Of a stretch of DNA of 64,000 nucleotides, positions 61,619 through 64,000 are shown piece by piece. The position numbers were made by a program, and so were the translations under genes. The stretch spans positions 1 through 64,000 of the forward strand of contig NZ_JBGFSM010000016.1 in assembly GCF_041679265.1 (NCBI RefSeq), in the 5' to 3' direction. The stretch is from Autumnicola sp041679265 (lineage in GTDB: Bacteria; Bacteroidota; Bacteroidia; Flavobacteriales; Flavobacteriaceae). The notes under the pieces were generated by a model. It did not search any database and had not been told where the DNA came from. It was given only the letters and a program-made list of their open reading frames with translations. Each line of letters starts with the position of its first letter. The stretch's first letter is position 1.

Positions 61619-62078
61619 ATAATTTTTGCATTAGGGGGAAATAAATATCAATAATGTTCGAAGTGACTTCATCTGCCACTTCTTCATTGTAGGTATGGGA
61701 CATATCATTTCTTGACTGCACCATTTTTCTCCACTTATCATGATCTTCTATAATGTTCTTCTGCAAGGCAAGGCTTAATATTGTTCTGCTACCTTTAAAA
61801 TTTTCCCTTGGTTCTCCATGATACTCCATAAAATCTTTTATGGTATTTAAAAAGAGTTCGTAGGTGTATTCAAACCGCTGAATAATTCCTTCCCTGTCCA
61901 GGTCAAGTTGTTCCAACTCCAACATTAGATAATGTTCCTTCTCACTGTCTATGTTTTCTTTTAGTTCCTGCCTCTTCTCCAGGTAAACCTCAAAATTGAA
62001 AAGCTCAAGACCTCGTTCCAGCTTGTGAAAAGCTTTAGTAAGATTAGAAAATCGCTGCTGCCATCGTATCTGTTCCAT
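61587..62078 (-). CDS. HEPT-domain toxin, second copy
   Basis: The 163-aa helical protein (MEQIRWQQRFSNLTKAFHKL) keeps the R-X4-H-X-Y motif as RNDMSHTY (Arg123, His128, Tyr130). It is the upstream gene of its pair and a paralogue of the protein at 18618-19109, with the same length. Divergence between the pairs suggests separate acquisition or an old duplication, possibly allowing non-cognate pairs to stay independent. Intact and probably an active RNase toxin. Confidence 0.82.
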   Translation of the reverse strand: MEQIRWQQRFSNLTKAFHKLERGLELFNFEVYLEKRQELKENIDSEKEHYLMLELEQLDLDREGIIQRFEYTYELFLNTIKDFMEYHGEPRENFKGSRTILSLALQKNIIEDHDKWRKMVQSRNDMSHTYNEEVADEVTSNIIDIYFPLMQKLYGYLKKEYEK

Positions 62079-62381
62079 TGCTAAGTAATTTAAGGTTAAT
62101 TCTGAATATTTTATTTGCAGGGCAGTATTTGTTTTACATGCTCGCGTTTTACTAAACTTTCAGGTACAAAGATAAGGTAACAGGCCATATTACTTTTTGC
62201 CGGGCATTTTTTAATAAACCTACTACTTGAGAAAAAAAGCTCTTTGTTGCAGGTTTACGTGTCATAGTTCCAAATCTATTAATAATTTTCTTTTAAAGTA
62301 GTATTACGGCTTATATGTTGATTCTTGCTAACCCTGTCCTTTAAAACTGGTTCAAGGTAACTTCTGAATCTTTATCGTTCA

Positions 62382-63248
62382 CTAAGGCCGAAACTTTACT
62401 TTATAATCTGCCGTTATGCTTATCAATCCGTGGTCAAAGCCCCGGTGCAGGGTAGGAGAGAGGGCAATGCCGTTTCTCACGGTATCATCATTGGAAAGGC
62501 TGAAGGGGTGAATATGGCAGGCATCGATCATCTGGATATTTGGCGTGGCCATAATCCGCATCCCGGAGATACAGCAACGATGGTCATAAATTTTGGGAAT
62601 GCTGCGCTTAAACAACCCGCCACGTATAAAAAGTTCTTCCTGGTACCGGTTTTCGTCCAGTTGCGATTTCAGGAAAAGTAAATTTTCCCGGTATTCCTGG
62701 CCGGAGGAATACCGGATCTGGTATTCCAGTTGAGACTCTTCTACCGAATCCCGGTTGTGCCTGTAATTGCTTTGAGAGTTGTAAAAATACTGCTGTAATA
62801 ATTGTGCTTCAAGGTATTCGCAGGTTTGCGGCTGTTGCAACAGCAGGAATAGTTCCGGGTCAATCTGGGCAAATGCCACGGTTTCCTGTAGATTTTTAAA
62901 ACTTTTTATGCTCCCGGAGCGGGTGATGCCGATCTCCATTCCCGGTTTGGCCACCAGCTGCCAGAAAGGTTCAGAGCGCATATGGAAAAAAGGAAGGGCA
63001 AAATTCTCGGTATGGCCGGTATCTACTAGTTGGTTCCAGGTTTCCCTAAAATTCAACAGCAGTTCAGGAGTTATAAATATCCGGTTATCCGGGATCTCGT
63101 TTTTCCTGATGCTGCGAATTACCGTCAACAGCATTACCGGCTTATGCGGGGCTTTGCCTAAATGCTTACTTACCCCGCGCTTTAATTTTTTAAAGTAACG
63201 GGAGTATTTATCTAAACCTTCCGGGGGAACAATGGGTTCTTTATTCAT
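62382..63248 (-). CDS. HNH endonuclease, copy D, C-terminus frameshifted
   Basis: The 288-aa protein has a conserved N-terminal region (KAPHKPVMLLTVIRSI, ENFALPFFHMRSEPFW) found before HNH modules in McrA-like restriction enzymes. The HNH_2-type core follows: DHRCCISGMRI, DACHIHPFSLSNDDTVRNGI and HRGFDHG. A 1-nt deletion after TADYKVK changes the end to FRP and stop. The original frame continues to about 62345 as SALVNDKDSEVTLNQF, where it also stops early. The catalytic core is complete, so partial activity is possible. It is the best preserved of four copies. Confidence 0.75.
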   Translation of the reverse strand: MNKEPIVPPEGLDKYSRYFKKLKRGVSKHLGKAPHKPVMLLTVIRSIRKNEIPDNRIFITPELLLNFRETWNQLVDTGHTENFALPFFHMRSEPFWQLVAKPGMEIGITRSGSIKSFKNLQETVAFAQIDPELFLLLQQPQTCEYLEAQLLQQYFYNSQSNYRHNRDSVEESQLEYQIRYSSGQEYRENLLFLKSQLDENRYQEELFIRGGLFKRSIPKIYDHRCCISGMRIMATPNIQMIDACHIHPFSLSNDDTVRNGIALSPTLHRGFDHGLISITADYKVKFRP

Positions 63249-63348
63249 AATTTAAATCCTGCCAATCGATGTTTATAGGAGTTAATAATCCCCGAACTGA
63301 CTTTATATTTGTTATTGAAGAGTTCTAAAAATTATAAAGTTTATAGTG

Positions 63349-63792
63349 TTAGGTCTCAATTTCAATATGTTTTTTATAATTGTTATTCTTGAAAAAATAA
63401 AAAAGAAATGTAAATATTAAGGGAAGAAAATAGATACCTATAAAACCATAAAAAGTAATAATCTTATTGGACAAAATGCTCCATAGAAAACATGCAATAC
63501 TAAGAATTGCACTCCAGCAGCTTAAGATAATAATAGTTACTCCGGACATTTCATTAAGTGTAGTTTTAATTTTTCTACTAGAAAAGGAGCAAAGGACACA
63601 AAAAAGTAGAAGACAAACAGAAAATAGATTGCAAATAAAGCAGATGCTTATTTTGAGCAAATAGTCATTTTGATTTATTATCCAAGGTGAAAATAGATAA
63701 ATATCCACGTACCAAAATGGTAGTAAAATAAACCACAGAAGTATTGCTTGGAAATTTTTAGGGGAGTCATAAATATCTCTTATACTGAGCAT
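63349..63792 (-). CDS. Hypothetical membrane protein with four predicted helices
   Basis: The 147-aa protein is dominated by four hydrophobic segments (AILLWFILLPFWYVDIYLF, ISICFICNLFSVCLLLFCV, VTIIILSCWSAILSIACFLW, ITFYGFIGIYFLPLIFTFLF) and ends with a charged KNNNYKKHIE tail. No family recognised. The gene starts 37 bp after a gene that runs in from the right edge on the same strand, so the two probably form an operon. Such small multi-pass partners are seen in several defence and immunity pairs, but nothing here proves it. Confidence 0.55.
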   Translation of the reverse strand: MLSIRDIYDSPKNFQAILLWFILLPFWYVDIYLFSPWIINQNDYLLKISICFICNLFSVCLLLFCVLCSFSSRKIKTTLNEMSGVTIIILSCWSAILSIACFLWSILSNKIITFYGFIGIYFLPLIFTFLFYFFKNNNYKKHIEIET

Positions 63793-63829
63793 ATAGAAAA
63801 AATTTCTCTACAGTTAATAGGTGTCTTTT

Positions 63830-64000
63830 TTAAATTTTACTATTGGAATACCTAAGAAAATTATTAAATACTTTTGATTTCTCAGCATCCAATAAATCAA
63901 AAAGTATTTCTCTTATCTCCTGCTTTTTAGAGTATGGAACATTTCCTTGTGAAGTAAACGAACTGATATTTATTTCAAATTCAGCTTTTTTTCCTTTTTT
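63830..64000 (-). CDS. C-terminal part of a gene extending past the window
   Basis: An open minus-strand frame enters at 64000 and ends at TAA 63832-63830, encoding about 56 residues with protein-like composition (FEINISSFTSQGNVPYSKKQ, EIREILFDLLDAEKSKVFNN). Family not recognisable from this piece. It is probably the first gene of an operon with the membrane protein downstream. Confidence 0.5.
   Translation of the reverse strand, partial: KKGKKAEFEINISSFTSQGNVPYSKKQEIREILFDLLDAEKSKVFNNFLRYSNSKI

Noticed and set aside
1..64000. CRISPR arrays
   Set aside because: No series of evenly spaced short direct repeats with unique spacers, and no cas genes.
1..64000. Insertion sequences or integrases as cause of the duplications
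   Set aside because: No transposase, DDE or tyrosine-recombinase motifs and no convincing terminal repeats with target-site duplications at the copy borders.

Overview
The window looks like a chromosome segment of a Flavobacteriaceae member (Bacteroidota; Gramella, Zunongwangia or Salegentibacter type). The support is AT-rich DNA, A-rich start regions without clear Shine-Dalgarno sites, several promoters of the Bacteroidota TAnnTTTG type, and two SusC/SusD operons each led by an ECF sigma factor and a FecR anti-sigma factor. There are also a UmuDC pair and many restriction, toxin-antitoxin and Fic genes. I see no rRNA, tRNA, CRISPR array or transposase.

Layout. (1) 0-1.4 kb: a C-terminally cut WYL regulator and a frameshifted esterase, both paralogues of the intact pair at 19.2-20.7 kb. 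(2) 1.4-19.1 kb: an accessory/defence island. It holds hypothetical genes, an orphan MazE-like antitoxin, a broken AAA ATPase next to a cyclic-phosphate-processing receiver protein, a methyltransferase, and a long minus-strand operon reading 44-aa ORF, hsdM, hsdS, a 182-aa protein, a PD-(D/E)XK nuclease, hsdR, a SIR2 protein and a STAND NTPase. Two small hypotheticals and a HEPT/MNT toxin-antitoxin pair follow. (3) 20.8-38.2 kb: a gap remnant, then a plus-strand uptake and catabolic cassette: ECF sigma, FecR, SusC, SusD, PKD lipoprotein, MFS carrier, beta-hydroxyacid dehydrogenase, amidohydrolase, FAH-fold enzyme, aldehyde dehydrogenase, 2x[4Fe-4S] protein, a Cys-containing partner and an exported RraA-like protein. 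(4) 38.4-48.5 kb: S41 protease and gap remnants, then a second cassette: sigma, FecR, SusC with an internal TGA, SusD, calcineurin-like phosphoesterase and GDPD lipoprotein, probably for phosphodiester scavenging. (5) 48.9-56.5 kb: full-length gap, umuDC, a TolB-like/TPR membrane protein, TetR and SDR. (6) 56.9-63.3 kb: four decayed copies of one HNH endonuclease gene alternating with Fic, ParE-type and HEPT/MNT modules.

The most striking global pattern is that cassette borders coincide with homologous gene copies. WYL-esterase copies flank the defence island, three gap copies flank the two SusCD cassettes, and four HNH copies separate the toxin modules. This suggests growth by homologous recombination at repeated genes rather than by transposons. 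Many genes are broken (frameshifts, two in-frame stops, truncations); real decay and sequence error cannot be told apart from this sequence alone.
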